Source of the DNA: Marisa cornuarietis
Lineage: Eukaryota > Mollusca > Gastropoda > Architaenioglossa > Ampullariidae
Assembly: GCA_004794655.1 (NCBI GenBank)
Contig: SMMW01000025.1
Coordinates: 6,607,001 to 6,671,000, forward strand
Reading direction: 5' to 3'
DNA length: 64,000 nucleotides
A model generated the notes under the pieces. That model was not told where the DNA came from, ran no database searches, and saw only the letters and a list, made by a program, of their open reading frames with translations. Made by a program: the position numbers and the translations under genes. Shown here piece by piece: positions 20,410 through 31,985 of the stretch (position 1 is the stretch's first letter; each line of letters starts with the position of its first letter).

Positions 20410-23400
20410 ATGTCTACAATCCTTCAATGGAACGGTCGAGGGATCCGAGCAAACTTTGAAGAACTTCGATGCCTAGCATCTAGCTTCTCTCTTGATGTTA
20501 TAGCTCTTCAGGAGACTCTTCTCCTACCTTCTACCACCTTTTCTTTTAAAGGCTTTCACGTTTTGCGTCAGGACTCACAGACTGACGTCCCTTCAGGTGG
20601 GACTGCTCTTCTTCTCCGTTCCCACCTCTTGTTTAGCCAGATACCACTTTCCACTCCTCTTCAAGCAGTTGCTGTCCGGGTTACCTTGGGCAAAACTATC
20701 ACTACCTGCAGTATCTATCTTCCTCCCTCTGCTCGGGTCTCCCGACAAGACCTTGAGGGTCTTCTGACCCAACTTCCTTCTCCCGTCCTTCTTTTGGGGG
20801 ACTTTAATGGACACCACCCCCTTTGGGGTGGAACTTCAAATGACCCTAGGGGAGAGTTGTTGGGATCACTTTTTATGGAAAGTGATCTCTGCCTTTTGAA
20901 CGATGGCTTCAACACCTTTTGCCGTCCATACTGTAGCACAGTGTCAGCAGTAGATCTATCAGTGGTCAGCCCAGCACTGTTACTAGATTTTAACTGGGCT
21001 GTACACGACGACCTGTGCGGCAGCGATCACTTTCCTATAATTTTAAAATTTTCAAGTACTCTGGAGCAGGACAAATATTTTTCTAATGGCGGGTGGAACC
21101 TGACTAAGGCAGACTGGCCTGCTTTTCAAGCCCTCTGCTCCACCCGCCTTTCTTCTACTTCAGATATCAACCTAGAAAAGTACAATAATGATAAAGAGCA
21201 CCCTGTTAGAATTTTTACAACTATATTAACCGAGGCTGCTTCGACAACAATACCAAAAAAAGGGACACGTATGGCTCAACACGACCGAAAGAAGGCTCAG
21301 CGCCTTGCCTTTAGCCATCCCACTCCAGAAAATGTACTAAATTTTAAACGCAGCCGAGCACGAGCTCGATACATTTTTAAACAGAGTAGAAAGCTTGCGT
21401 GGCAGAGGTTTGTGTCCTCGTTATCTTCCCGCATCACCTCCCAGGCGGTGTGGGCGGCCATAAGAAAGATTAAGGGAAAGTTTCAGGCGGGCTCAGTAGA
21501 CCACCTGCGGGTTGGAGACTCCATCCTCACAGAGGCACAGGATGTTGCAAACTCATTGGCATCCACCATTGCACAAAACTCTTCTTCTTCCCACTACTCT
21601 CCAGAATTTCAGCACCTGAAGTCTGTTCAGGAATCTTCTAGCTGTGACTTCTCTTCTAACAACTCTGAACAGTACAACCTACCTTTCTCTCTTGAAGAAT
21701 TGCAGCAGGCCCTCCAGAAGTGCAACGACTCTGCACCTGGCCCAGACAACATTTCATATCAGCTGCTGACTCATCTTCCACAGGTCTCTCTCCGCCTCCT
21801 CCTAGATATCTTTAACTTTATCTGGGTGTCTGGCTGTTTCCCTCCCTCGTGGAGTGAGGCAGTTGTGGTGCCCATCCCAAAACCTGGTAAGGATCTCTCT
21901 GATACCAACTCTTACCGTCCTATTGCCCTTACTAGTTGTCTGTGCAAAACTTTAGAACGCATGGTGAATGCCCGGCTCACGTGGCATCTTGAGTCTCATG
22001 GCCTCCTCTCCAACCTGCAGTGTGGCTTCAGAAAACACCACAGTACCACGGACCATCTAGTCCGTTTTGAAACTTTCCTTAGAGATGCATTTGTCAGCAA
22101 AGAACATGTGTTAGGGGTCTTTCTTGATTTGGAAAAGGCGTATGACACAACCTGGAAGCAAGGTATTCTGTTGGACCTTCACGCCCTTGGCTTCCGGGGT
22201 TCGTATGCCTGTCTTCATTAAAAACTTTCTATCTCACCAACTTTTTCAAGTTCATGTAGGGTCTATTCTGTCTGCTCCTCAGGAACAGGAAATGGGCGTC
22301 CCACAGGGCAGCATCCTTTCACCAACTCTCTTCAACATTAAAATAGATGCTATCCTAAAATCTGTCTCTCCAGGTTTGGAGGCCTCGTTGTATGTAGATG
22401 ACTTTGCTCTCTGCATCCGAGGCCGTTTGCTGCCATGCCTCGAACGCCGGCTTCAGCTGTGCGTAAACGGTGTGCAGAAGTGGGTGACAGAAAATGGCTT
22501 CAAATTTTCTCCCACAGAGTCAGTATGCATCCACTTTTGTAAACTACGAGGCATGTTTCCAGACCCTTGTATTTCTGTCAACGGCACGGTACTCAAAGTA
22601 GTTCAGGAAGTAAAATTTCTTGGGGTCATCTTTGACCATAAACTATCCTTTCTTCCTCACATCAGATCTCTACGCCTTTCATGTCAGAAAGCCTTGGATG
22701 TTCTTCGAGTAGTTGGCCATGTTAGCTGGGGGGCAGACCACACGGTCCTGCTTCGCCTGTATCGTGCCCTGGTCCGCTCCAAGCTAGACTATGGATCCAT
22801 CATCTATGGCTCTGCTCGAGAGTCCTATCTCAAAATTCTTGATCCTATTCACCATCAAGGGCTCTGCATCTGTTTGGGTGCCTTTCGCACCACTCCTGTA
22901 CATAGTTTGTACACAGAAGCTGGTGAGCCTCCACTGTCCCTTCGCTGTCTGAAACTCATGCTCTCCTATGTCAGTCGCTTGAAATCTCATCCTGAAAACC
23001 CTGCTTACCCTGCCGTCTTTGGACCACAACGTGCTGCCCTGTATGCTATTCGTACCAAGGAACAAAAACCATTATCACTCCGTGTGGCACCTCATCTGCA
23101 AGCTGCCGGAGTAGATATCCAGCAGGTAGAGCCTCTCCCTCTACTGCCAACTCCTCCTTGGACTCTTCCTGTTCCAAAGATCCGTCTTGATCTTACAGCC
23201 TTTAAAAAGGGGGACACTAGTGACCTCATCTTTCTTCAACGCAGCGGAACTTCATGCCATCTTGCTAGCCTTGCAACATGTTCACCGCTTTTCGGAGCAC
23301 AACTTTTTGATCATCTCAGACTCCCTTTCTGCCCTCCAAGCTCTTCTTTCCAGTTGTTTTGACCACCCTCTATTGGTACAAATCCACAAAATACATGGAA

Positions 23401-23933
23401 CACTCATTCGCCGAAACAAAGATATTGTTTTCGTTTGGGCACCTGGCCACACTGGTATTGCTGGCAACGTCCAAGCAGACAAGGCTGCCAGGGCTGCTTG
23501 CCAGTTGTCTAGTCAGTTGAAATCGCTTGTATCATCTGACTGCAAATCTCTCTTCACAGCCTATGTTCAGTCCCTGTGGCAACGCCACTGGGACACTCTG
23601 GGCCAAAACAAGCTACACGCCACCCTTCCCAATCTTTCTGACCGCCTGCCTCCGTGCCGCCCTGTGCGACGGGAGGAGGTGGTCTTAACTAGGCTGAGGT
23701 TAGGACACACCTATGTCACGCAATCGTATCTCTTACGAGGTGAACCACCACCTGTTTGCCCGTGGTGTACAGAAGTTTTAAATGTTAAACATGTATTAAT
23801 TACTTGCCCTGAGCTCCAGAGTACCCGTCAGCGTTTTTTCACAGCAGTTTCTGTGTCTGCTTTGTTTAGGTCCATCCCATCGGCAGCAATTTTTGCATTT
23901 TTAAGAGGGATTGGACTCTTTCATAAAATTTAA
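20410..23933 (+). pseudogene. LINE-A ORF2: endonuclease, RT, truncated RNase H
   Basis: Starts MSTILQWNGRGIRANFEEL; other copies have Cys where Gly stands after WN. The endonuclease motifs ALQETLL, LLGDFNGHHPLWGG and CGSDHFPI are present. RT motifs: NSYRPIALTSCLCKTLERMV, GVFLDLEKAYDTTW, then a 1-base insertion at about 22200 shifting to the frame at 22124-23362, with GVPQGSILSPTLFN and catalytic YVDD (ASLYVDDFAL). At about 23240 a deletion of roughly 200 bp removes the first RNase H strand (FTDGSK). ISDSLSAL and HTGIAGNVQADKAA remain in a third frame to the stop at 23933. Endonuclease and RT active sites are intact in sequence, but the protein is broken in two places. Confidence 0.88.
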
Positions 23934-24175
23934 GTTTTAAATTCCTGTTAGTTTTGGCTTATGGTTTTGGTTTGTTGACGGCCTTTTGGCCACAACAACC
24001 ACTTTTATACTAGAACCACTCTTTTAAAAATTCTCTTGTTTGTGTTGTTTTTATTGGAATGGCACTGTTATATCTTTTTGAAGATCTTTCTGATGGAATT
24101 TTGTCATAAATTTGTCTTTCATCGCCGTGATATAGCCTTAGTTGCTGGCACGGCGTTAAACACTAACAAACAAAA

Positions 24176-26218
24176 GTCAGCGAGGTCAGATGGACCAGCA
24201 CGGGAAAGAGGAGACTAGCATCAGGACATACTATCTTGTTCTCAGGAAGATCAGGCGACCAACATTCTGAAGGAGTAGCACTACTCCTCAATAGGAAAAC
24301 TGAAAAGACACTGCTGGAATGGAAGCCTTATGGACCCAGGCTTCTGAGAGCAAGATTCCATTCAAAGTACACCAAGCTGACAGTGCTAGTTTGCTATGCA
24401 CCAACAGAAGACTCTGAGGCAAAAGACAAGGATGCTTTTTGCGATCAGCTCCAGGCAACCACGGAGAGCGTCCTAGCCCATGATATGTTGCTCATCGCCG
24501 ACGATCTGAATGCCAAGTTGGGAAGTGACAATACCTGCAGGGAGCATATCATGGGCAAACATGGAATTGGAACCATCAGTGACAACGGAGAGAGACTGGC
24601 AGACTTTTGTGAAGAAAACAATCTACTGATTGGAGGCACACTCTTCCAACACAAAGACATCCACAAGGCAACGTGGACATCACCAAACAGGATCACAAAA
24701 AACCAGATAGACCATGTCATCATCAACTGAAGATGGAGGAGCTCACTTCAAGATGTCAGAGCCTACAGAGGAGCAGACGTTGCCAGTGACCACACTCTTG
24801 TGATAGCCGCAGTTTCTCCGAAGCTACGTCGATTGCGAGAAAAACAGGCACGTCAGCAGAGAGTGGACTCCAGCAGACTGAAGGACCCAGCCACCAAATG
24901 GGCCTTTGTAGTAGAAGTTAAAAAGAGGTTCCAGGCACTAGGGGACCAACAGGAGATTACCTTAGAGGACTTCAGTCGAGTCTTACAGGAAACAGGAGAG
25001 AAAATACTGGGCTTCCAAAGAAAAAGAAAGAACAGTGGATCAGAGAAGAGACATGGAAAAGGATAGAAGAGAGAAATTCAACCAAGCAGAAAATCAACAA
25101 CACCAGATCTGAACGTCTGAAGGAACAACAGACAAAGAAATACAGAAATAAACATAGAGGTAAAGAGGATGACCAAAACCGACTACATACAGAAACTGGC
25201 AGATGAAGCAGAAGAAGCAGCACGAAAAAATGACCTGAAAACACTGTATAAAATCAATAAACAGCTGAACAACAGGTTCAAAAACAGTGAAGTACCAGTG
25301 AAAGACATGAACGGAAATGTTGTCGAAGGAGAGGCAGAAAAACTACAGCGCTGGAGGGAGCATTTTGAGTCAGTTCTAAACAGACCAGACACCCTTCAGC
25401 TTGCAGACATCCAGCCAGCAGATACAGACCTTGACATCTGCACAGACCCGCCAAGCCTGGAAGAAGTGACAGCAGCAACCAAGGCAATGAAAAGCGACAA
25501 AGCACCAGGGGCAGATGGAATAACAGCAGCAGATGTGAGCATGACAGCTCCCATGCTGACTGAAATCTTCAGGCAAGTTTGAGAATCGGGACAGATCCCC
25601 GATGCATGGAAGACAGGGCTCATCTTCAAGTTACCCAAGAAAACATCAAACTAAATGGAGAAGAGATTGAGGAAGTTGATAGTTTTACCTATCTTGGGTC
25701 CAAGATTTCAAACACCGGGATGCGGAGGTGGAGATTCGAGCCCGACTGGCGAAAGCCAGCCAGGTCTTCGCCTCACTCAGGAGCACATGGAAGGCAAAAA
25801 ACATCAGCCAGAAGACCAAGCTGAGAATCTTCAAGTCAAATATGATCAGCACCGTCCTTTATGGAACAGAATCATGGAAGATGACCAAAAACATCGGTAA
25901 CAGGCTTGATGTCTTCCAAAACAGATGCCTCAGGCGCATACTTAACATCTTTTTGCCAAACACCATCACCAATGAAGAACTCCACCGAAGAACTGAAACC
26001 GAATCCATCACCACGCTGGTTCAACAAAGGCGTTGGCGATGGATTGGACATGTACTTCGCCAGCAGACAGCAGACTTCTCCAGAATCGCCCAGTGGAAAG
26101 GGAGATGAAAGGAAAGGGCTGGACATGGGGTCGCCTGGAGTGAGTTTCAGCCGATCAACATCAGTGGCGGGCTCTGGTTGAGGCCTTATGTGTAATTAGC
26201 ACGAAGAGGATTGATTTG
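24176..26218 (+). mobile_element. LINE-B copy (plus), RT core deleted
   Basis: It follows the LINE-A tail directly and ends with GAAGAGGATTGATTTGATTG at 26220. It contains endonuclease (24236-24730), linker (24800-25582) and RT C-terminus (25640-26108). Near 25633 the sequence jumps from the first RT strand to the post-palm region, deleting all catalytic RT motifs. Confidence 0.8.
24236..26108 (+). pseudogene. LINE-B polyprotein, internally deleted
   Basis: The endonuclease part reads LTVLVCYAPTEDS, LLIADDLNAKLGSDN (usual GDFNAK changed to DDLNAK), and NQIDHVIIN with a stop at 24730. A basic linker (KKRFQALGDQQEITLEDF) and a pre-RT domain (RWREHFESVLNRPD, APGADGITAADV) occupy separate frames. 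After the deletion comes the C-terminal part: FTYLGSKISNTG, LYGTESWKMTKNIGNRLDVF, RRWRWIGHVLRQQTA. Several stops and frameshifts. It closely resembles the minus-strand copy at 36.5-37.7 kb. Confidence 0.8.
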
Positions 26219-26490
26219 ATTGCTAACTCATCTTCCACATGCCTCTCTCATTCTCCTTCTGAACATCTTCAACTTTATTTGGGTGTCCGGCTTTTTCCCT
26301 CCCTCATGGAGAGAGGCAGTTGTGGTGCCCATCCCAAAACCTGGCAAGATTCCGTCTAATCCCAACTCTTACCGTCCTATTGCTCTCACTAGTTGTCTTT
26401 GCAAAACTTTAGAATGCATGGTGAATACCAGGCTCACCTGGCAACTGGAATCTAGTGGTCTGCTCTCCAATCTGCAGTGTGGCTTTAGAC
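26219..26490 (+). mobile_element. LINE-A RT fragment, left of the hAT insertion
   Basis: Encodes LTHLPHASLILLLNIFNFIW, AVVVPIPKPGK, NSYRPIALTSCLCKTLECMV, up to LQCGFR, where the hAT element interrupts it. The same reading resumes at 29109. Confidence 0.85.
26483..26490 (+). repeat. hAT target-site duplication, left
   Basis: CTTTAGAC, identical to 29101-29108. Both are part of the LINE-A RT sequence encoding CGFR. Confidence 0.95.
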
Positions 26491-26601
26491 CAGACCTGGG
26501 CAAGGGCCGGCCTGCCTCCTTCTCTGACCGGCCCGTTTAGAGTTGGAGGCGTGACCGGAACTACGTGACTTGTTGAGAGCAGACATTTGCTGAGGGCAGA
26601 C

Positions 26602-26740
26602 GCTTGTGTGTAGCGCTCCGTGACCAGAGTCAGACTAAAGCCCGTAGTGGCACTTGTGTGTAGCGCTCCATGACCAGAGTCAGACTAAAGCCCGTAGTGG
26701 TGCTTGTGTGTGGTGCTCCGTGCGGGACTAAAGCCTGTAC
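26602..26740 (+). repeat. 50-bp tandem repeat in the hAT 5' region
   Basis: Units begin GCTTGTGTGTAGCGCTCCGTG at 26602, 26652 and 26702. The third is incomplete. A second small tandem repeat of 26 bp (GTGACAGGCAGCACGTCCAG) lies at 26864-26915. Confidence 0.85.
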
Positions 26741-26934
26741 GCCGCCATTACAGGGCTGATTGTGCTCCCGTCCGCGAGACACTGCAGCTTTGTAGCACCA
26801 TCTGCACTATCTGCAGGAGACTGAGAGCTGTAGTACTCAGTCCAGGGAATATTTAGAGCTCTTGTGACAGGCAGCACGTCCAGAAATTAGTGACAGGCAG
26901 CACGTCCAGAAATTGGTGACAAACAGCAGTCCAA

Positions 26935-28732
26935 ATGTCGGCTAACATTAAAAAAAGAAAGATTGATGCAGAATGCAGGGATTTTAACAAGGAATGGACT
27001 TCTAAATATTTATTTACTGAAGCCAAAGGTAAAGCTGTGTTCTTAGTTTGTGGAGAGCAGATAGCTGTGATTAAAGATTAGTTTGAATCGCCATTATGAG
27101 ACTAAACATGCAGAGAAATACAAGAACTTGACGGAGGCAGAGCGGGCACGGGTATCTGAAGATTTGCTGGCAAAACTTCAAAGGCAGCAAGGATTTTTTA
27201 CAAAGCTTCACTCATCCAGGGATGCAGCCATCAGGACAAGCTTTGTAATATCCCACAAAATTGCAAGAAACAGTAAGCCATTCTCTGATGGGGAGTTTGT
27301 CAAAGAATGTTTGGTGGACTCTGCAGCGCTAATTTGTCCTGAGAAAAAAGAAGCATTTGCAAATGTGCCCCTCTCCAGGCGAACTGTAACAAGATGGGTT
27401 GAAGACATTGCTGGGAATTTGGAGCTTCAGCTGCAAAACAAAGTGGATAATTTTTTTTCCCTGGCTCTGGACGAGAGCTGTGATGTCCGTGATACAGCCC
27501 AATTACTTATCTTTGTACGTGGAATAACGAAAAACTTTTTAGATGATTGAAGAGCTGGCAGCTTTGCTATCAATGAAAGGTACCACGACAGGGATTGATT
27601 TGTTCATCGAAGTAAATGCATCCATGGACAAACTGGGACTAAAATGGAACAAATTAGTAAGTGTTACAACCGATGGCTGTCCGAATCTGACAGGGAAAAA
27701 TGTCGGACTTTTGAAGCGGATGCAAGATAAAGTGACTGAAATAAACCCAGAACAGAAATTGATATTTTTGCATTGCATTATTCACCAGGAAGTGCTGTGC
27801 AAGTCGGTGCTAAAAATCAGCCATGTTGTTGATGTTGTAACTAAGATAGTTAATTTCATCAGGGCAAGAGCATTGAATCACAGACAATTTATTGCACTGT
27901 TGGACGAGCATGAAAGTGAACATAGTGACATAGGCTACCATACAGCTGTGAGATGGCTCAGTCTTGGAAAGGTACTTAAAAGAGTATGGGACCTGAGAGC
28001 TCAGATTCAGGAGTTTTATGAGATGAAAGGCAAAGACATCCCAGAGTTCTCAGACATGCACTGGATGGCAGATCTGGCCTTTGCTGTTGATGTGACTACA
28101 ATAATGAACAAACTAAATACCAAGCTGCAAGCCAAAGGCCTCTTTGCACATGAAATTTTAGCTTGGTGACAGCTTTCATGAGAAAGTTGAATTTTCTTTC
28201 TAGCCAATTGAAGGGCAAAATTCTCACTCACGTGCCAACACTGAAAGAAGTCACACTATCAGCTGATCACCTTGACAAGTATTCATCCATGTTTGCGGCA
28301 CTACATGATGAATTTTCCAGAAGATTTGAAGACTTCAAAACAGTTGAGAGTGAAATGCACATGATTTCTTCTCCCTTTACATGCAGTGTGGATAATGCAC
28401 CCAGTGATGTGCAGCTTGAACTCATTGATCTGCAGTCTGACAATCTACTGGCGGAGCGTTTTAAATCAGTATCACTGCTGGAGTTTTATTCTTCTCTTAA
28501 AGAGGAAAACTTTCCACACATTAGGAGGCATGCTCAGAGGATGTTAGTTCTCTTTGGATCTACCTGTGTATGTGAACAAACATTCTCAGTGATGAAGTTC
28601 AACAAATTCAGATACAGATCCTCTCTCAGTGATGATCACTTGTGCGCTGTCCTTCGCATATCCACCTCAGATATTCAACCTGACTTAAATGCACTTGTTC
28701 AGGCCCAAAACAGGCTAGATTTCTCTTACTGA
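26935..28732 (+). pseudogene. hAT transposase, GTF2IRD2/ZBED-like, three frameshifts
   Basis: The start is MSANIKKRKIDAECRDF at 26935. A BED-type finger (VFLVCGEQ, then LNRHYETKH) has Phe where the first Cys is expected. Catalytic-core landmarks are ALDESCDVRDTAQL, then VTTDGCPNLTGKN; the C-terminal hAT dimerisation motif is FGSTCVCEQTFSVMKFNK. Three apparent 1-base indels break it, near 27080, 27541 and 28160. Reading through them gives a continuous protein of about 600 residues, the normal size for this group. The family also gave rise to domesticated vertebrate genes. Few other defects suggest fairly recent inactivation. Confidence 0.9.
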
Positions 28733-29100
28733 ATATTTTCATGTTCTTGTAAGGTTTCATTTACTGTTCTTTATTAAGTTAAAGGCATGCCTGTCTTTGA
28801 AAATCTTGCTATTTTAGGTCAATATGTGATGTTAGTTTATTAAACACTGTAAAAGTTGAAAATTTTCTAAAGTGAATAATCACGTTCATTAAAGTTCATC
28901 ATTTCATCATCAAATAATGATGTTTCCTCCATTTTCATTGAATCCTTGTATTGTTTACCTTACTGTTTGTTGATGAAAGGATAGTATATATACTATATAT
29001 ACAGTATTGGGTAAAACTGAGTTAGCTATATTAGTTCGGCCCTTTAAAACCATTCCAATTTCTCATTCGGCCCCTTGGGAAAATCAATTGCCCACCCCTG

Positions 29101-29108
29101 CTTTAGAC
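29101..29108 (+). repeat. hAT target-site duplication, right
   Basis: CTTTAGAC, the second copy of the 8-bp duplication. Confidence 0.95.
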
Positions 29109-29309
29109 AATACCGCAGTACCCTAGACCATCTGGTCCGTTTTGAAACTTTTGTAAGGGATGCGTTTGTCAACAAGGAACCCATTTTAGGAGTTTTCTTT
29201 GACCTAAAGAAGGCGTACGACACTACCTGGAAGCAAGGTATTCTGTTGGACCTTCACGCCCTTGGCTTCTGAGGTCTCTCAACGGCTTTTTCAAGTTTGT
29301 GTGGGGCAC
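29109..29309 (+). mobile_element. LINE-A RT fragment, right of the hAT insertion
   Basis: Continues the interrupted RT: YRSTLDHLVRFETFVRDAF, then GVFFDLKKAYDTTWKQGILL. It ends by deletion after LHALGF-stop and a scrap of QVRVG-like sequence at about 29309. Confidence 0.85.
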
Positions 29310-30385
29310 AATTTTTACATAATAAAGCAATACATATAAATTGATATGAACAAATATGATAGGGGGTTACATTTGTTCTTATCATTGCTGGCCCCAGGAA
29401 CACATTAGAACAAGCACCCAATACATTTTGAGAAAAGAAAAAGCTTGAACTTTGCAATAAATAGAAAGACAATGCCCTACCTTCACTCTGGTGCCAGCAA
29501 TAATCCAAGAAATGTCACAGTTTACTTGTTGACCACATTCACGGTACACAAAATTTCACTTTAAAATCCTGTGTCCACATATTTTTATGAATGGTCTAAA
29601 ATACAAAGATAATTATTCACACAGCATGTGTAAACAATGTGCAGTTAAACTGTGGTACTTGACACAGAAGCCAGGCCACAATCGAGCATCATGCTGGAAG
29701 TAATCAGAAATTATTTTTCATCCCTCGATGATAATCCACCAGGATTTCTACTCTAACACCCTACCCAAACACACATAAAATATCCTTGTAACTCATATGA
29801 CATACCGACAGATGCATAACCTGACAAAAGAAAACAAAAAACAAAGAGAACGACAAAAAATCAATAAAAGTCTAATCTCATTCATAAATACAGAGTTAAT
29901 AAAATATGTTTAAATTGTCTGACATTGTCTGACATGCCCACATTGGTCGCAAGGCAAACAAGTAAAATAAAAAAGTCAAAAAAAATTTCAAAAATTTTCC
30001 TGTGAGCTCCATACCTGCATAACAGAAACCTATTTACATCAAATAGAGCACAAAAACATGGCATAAATACCTTCAAAATCGCTTTCCGTGTCGCTCTCCG
30101 ACTCAGACTCATTTACTCGTATCGCCAAAAATGGCCTTCTCCCCTTCTTCAAAAACTTCGTCTTTATTCAAGGCGCTAGCCATTTTTTTTGTGTGCAGAT
30201 TTTCACCAAGCACAAGATGGCGATCAAAGGAAAGAATAAAGACCGCAAAATGGAAAATCATTTTTTGATTGGTTGATTGTTAAACAAATCAACCAATGGA
30301 GAAGTTTCTACGACCCCTATATCAGAGCCACAAAAGTGGCTCTTCGGTCTCTGCTGGGTACTACCATAAACGGGCTCTTCGGACT
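29310..30385 (-). mobile_element. piggyBac-like fragment with transposase exon 1 remnant
   Basis: About 29440-30385 is collinear with the TTAA-bounded element at 47449-48136 (shared AAAAAGCTTGAACTTTGCAA, CAGCAATAATCCAAGAA, ATTGGTTGATT). On the minus strand from about 30183 there is a short coding start, MASALNKDEVFEEGEKAIFG, an in-frame TGA, then ESESESDTESDFEG and a possible donor GTATTT. An acidic first exon before an intron is plausible for this lineage. The high-coordinate end reads CCCAGCAGAGACC on the minus strand, like the terminal repeat at 48.13 kb, but the flanking TTAA is lost. Confidence 0.65.
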
Positions 30386-30394
30386 AGCGGGCTA

Positions 30395-30700
30395 ATTACT
30401 TTTCCTGGACTTTAGAGTATCCGCCATCAGTTTTTTTTACTGCAGGCTCCTTGTGTTCTTTGTTTAGATCCGACCTATCGGCAGCTATTTTTACATTTTT
30501 AAGGAAGAAAGGACTTTACCTTAAGATTTAAGTTTTTATACCTTGATAGTTTTTGGGGGGTTTTTTTGGTTTGTTGGTGGGCTTTTGGGCCCATAAACCC
30601 CTTTTTACATGTTACCCACTCTTTTATGTTATTCTTGCTTCTTGTGTTGACTTTTATTGTTCAAGATGTTATGGTTATGCTATATCACTTCTGTTTCTGA
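30395..30700 (+). mobile_element. LINE-A 3' fragment
   Basis: Degraded coding end (TTTTCCTGGACTTTAGAGTA, TTTGTTTAGATCCGACCTAT, TTTAAGGAAGAAAGGACTTT) followed by 3' UTR sequence matching 9.7-9.9 kb. The terminal AAAC tail is lost. Confidence 0.7.
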
Positions 30701-31114
30701 CCAGCTGCTTACCCTATATTCTTTAGTGTGGAGGTTTATATTAAATAAATCTGCAGAAGTTCAGTTAAAATCTTACAATGACGCATCAGGCAATTTTCTT
30801 TTAAGCCATTTTTTTAAAACGTTTGTCATTATTTTTCTTTAGTTTTGACATTCTTATTACATGTGTATGCTGACGTTCAGTTAATATGAAACGTGTTACT
30901 CCTCAGGCATTCATTTAGCCTGGGCCTGATTAACTTCCAGTTTGCGACGATGTTGTCTTACATAGGACATATGGTCATGGCAGGGTCATTTCGACTCATG
31001 AGGTTGATATAGCCAGGGCAGTGTGGTTTTTGATTGTTCATTGTCATCAGCATCAACACTGAGATCTAAAGTAAAATTTTTTCTCCCTTAGGCTGGAGCA
31101 TGACCATCTGCAAT
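30701..31114 (+). other. Intron sequence without recognised features
   Basis: AT-rich. Contains an AATAAA at about 30743 and short open frames that match nothing I recognise. Confidence 0.5.
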
Positions 31115-31985
31115 ATTGAACATCAATCACTTCAGTTTATAGATAGACCTGTTTTAGTACACAGATACCTCAACTCTTTTAGGAGAAGTAACTTTTTGTC
31201 GTGACCTCACTGGAATGTTAAAACTCAGCAGAGCTGACATCTCAGGAGTTTAGAGTTGTCCAGAGGTCCCACCTCAAGAGACATGGGAAATATATGCCCA
31301 CAAACACTTTTTTTCAAAATACTTGACTTTATTCAGGTCAAGTATATGCAAGTAAAATTGCCCCATTTCATTGCCCTGCTTCAATTGTCAAGATAATGGC
31401 CTACTCAAAATCATTTTCAAAAGATTAAAATTGTCAGCTTTTTTTTTAATTTTATCGAGCTGCCACCAAATTGCCCTCTGGGACAAATAAAGTATTATCT
31501 TATTACTAAAGCTTTTCGTTCTGCTTTTATTCAACATTTTGTAGTATGACTAGTGAAGAGGAAATTTATGAAAGCAAGAAATTTCATAATCAAAGAGTGA
31601 GATGTTTAAGTTGTAGATTGTAATGATTTTTATCTTTAACCTAGTCATCAGGCGTTTGCAGCAACAACAATGCTAGGGCCTGCTGCATTCGCTGTAGTGG
31701 GACTGGCCATGCTGCAGGGGGATTGCTCCTTAAATGCCTCTTGTTGTGTTAACTGATCGTTCCCATTTTCCTTCTTTAAAGGACTGTAACGTACATGCAG
31801 AATGGTATTTCATATGTCAGTGCTTGCCATTATGTAGTAGAGGCCTCTTCTGGAATGACTTTCATGCTGCGTTCTTCCTCATGCTTGGCCAAGATGACAT
31901 GGGTTTCCTCTGAAGCTCCCAACCCCCTCTCTCATTCTGTCACCTCCCTTTTTGTACAGGCTGTGGTGGTACCCACTCCTTGCAG
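31115..31985 (+). pseudogene. LINE-A ORF1, heavily decayed
   Basis: Aligns by eye to 19380-19990: ACAGATACCTCAACTCTTTT, GTCCAGAGGTCCCACCTCAA, TGCTTCAATTGTCAAGATAA, knuckle remnant (TGCTGCATTCGCTGTAGTGG), then GATGACATGGGTTTCCTCTG. It is interrupted at about 31430-31640 by a Rex1-type LINE 3' end. Much more diverged than the other copies, and only 165 bp upstream of a host exon. Confidence 0.65.
31440..31505 (+). mobile_element. Rex1-like LINE 3' terminus
   Basis: TTTATCGAGCTGCCACCAAA, then CTCTGGGACAAATAAAGTAT and a TTAT-rich tail. Nearly identical to the terminus at 48700-48757. Confidence 0.65.

Larger units (their letters stand above)
18421..24175 (+). mobile_element. LINE-A copy 3, near full length
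   Basis: About 5.75 kb from the family 5' terminus TGGGCCCGGCTTCTCGTGCC to GCGTTAAACACTAACAAAC at 24172. The layout is a 0.6-kb 5' UTR, ORF1 (from 19021), ORF2 (from 20410), and a 3' UTR with the phrase CGCCGTGATATAGCCTTAGT. The gag plus endonuclease plus RT plus RNase H arrangement is that of I-group LINEs (I/Nimb-like). Three disabling changes are visible: an ORF1 deletion/frameshift near 20028, a 1-base frameshift near 22200, and a deletion near 23240. Confidence 0.9.
26491..29100 (+). mobile_element. hAT transposon with 8-bp target duplication
   Basis: A 2610-bp element. Its left end CAGACCTGGGCAA and right end (reverse complement CAGGGGTGGGCAA) are imperfect inverted repeats, 10 of 13 identical. 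The 8-bp CTTTAGAC occurs directly outside both ends (26483-26490 and 29101-29108), the target-duplication length expected for hAT. Removing the element and one repeat restores the LINE-A RT sequence (CTGCAGTGTGGCTTTAGAC joined to AATACCGCAGTACC). The gene inside runs from 26935 to 28732. Confidence 0.95.

Noticed and set aside
26935..28732. Domesticated GTF2IRD2-like host gene
   Set aside because: It lies between hAT termini with a target duplication and is interrupted by three frameshifts, so it is a transposon copy.
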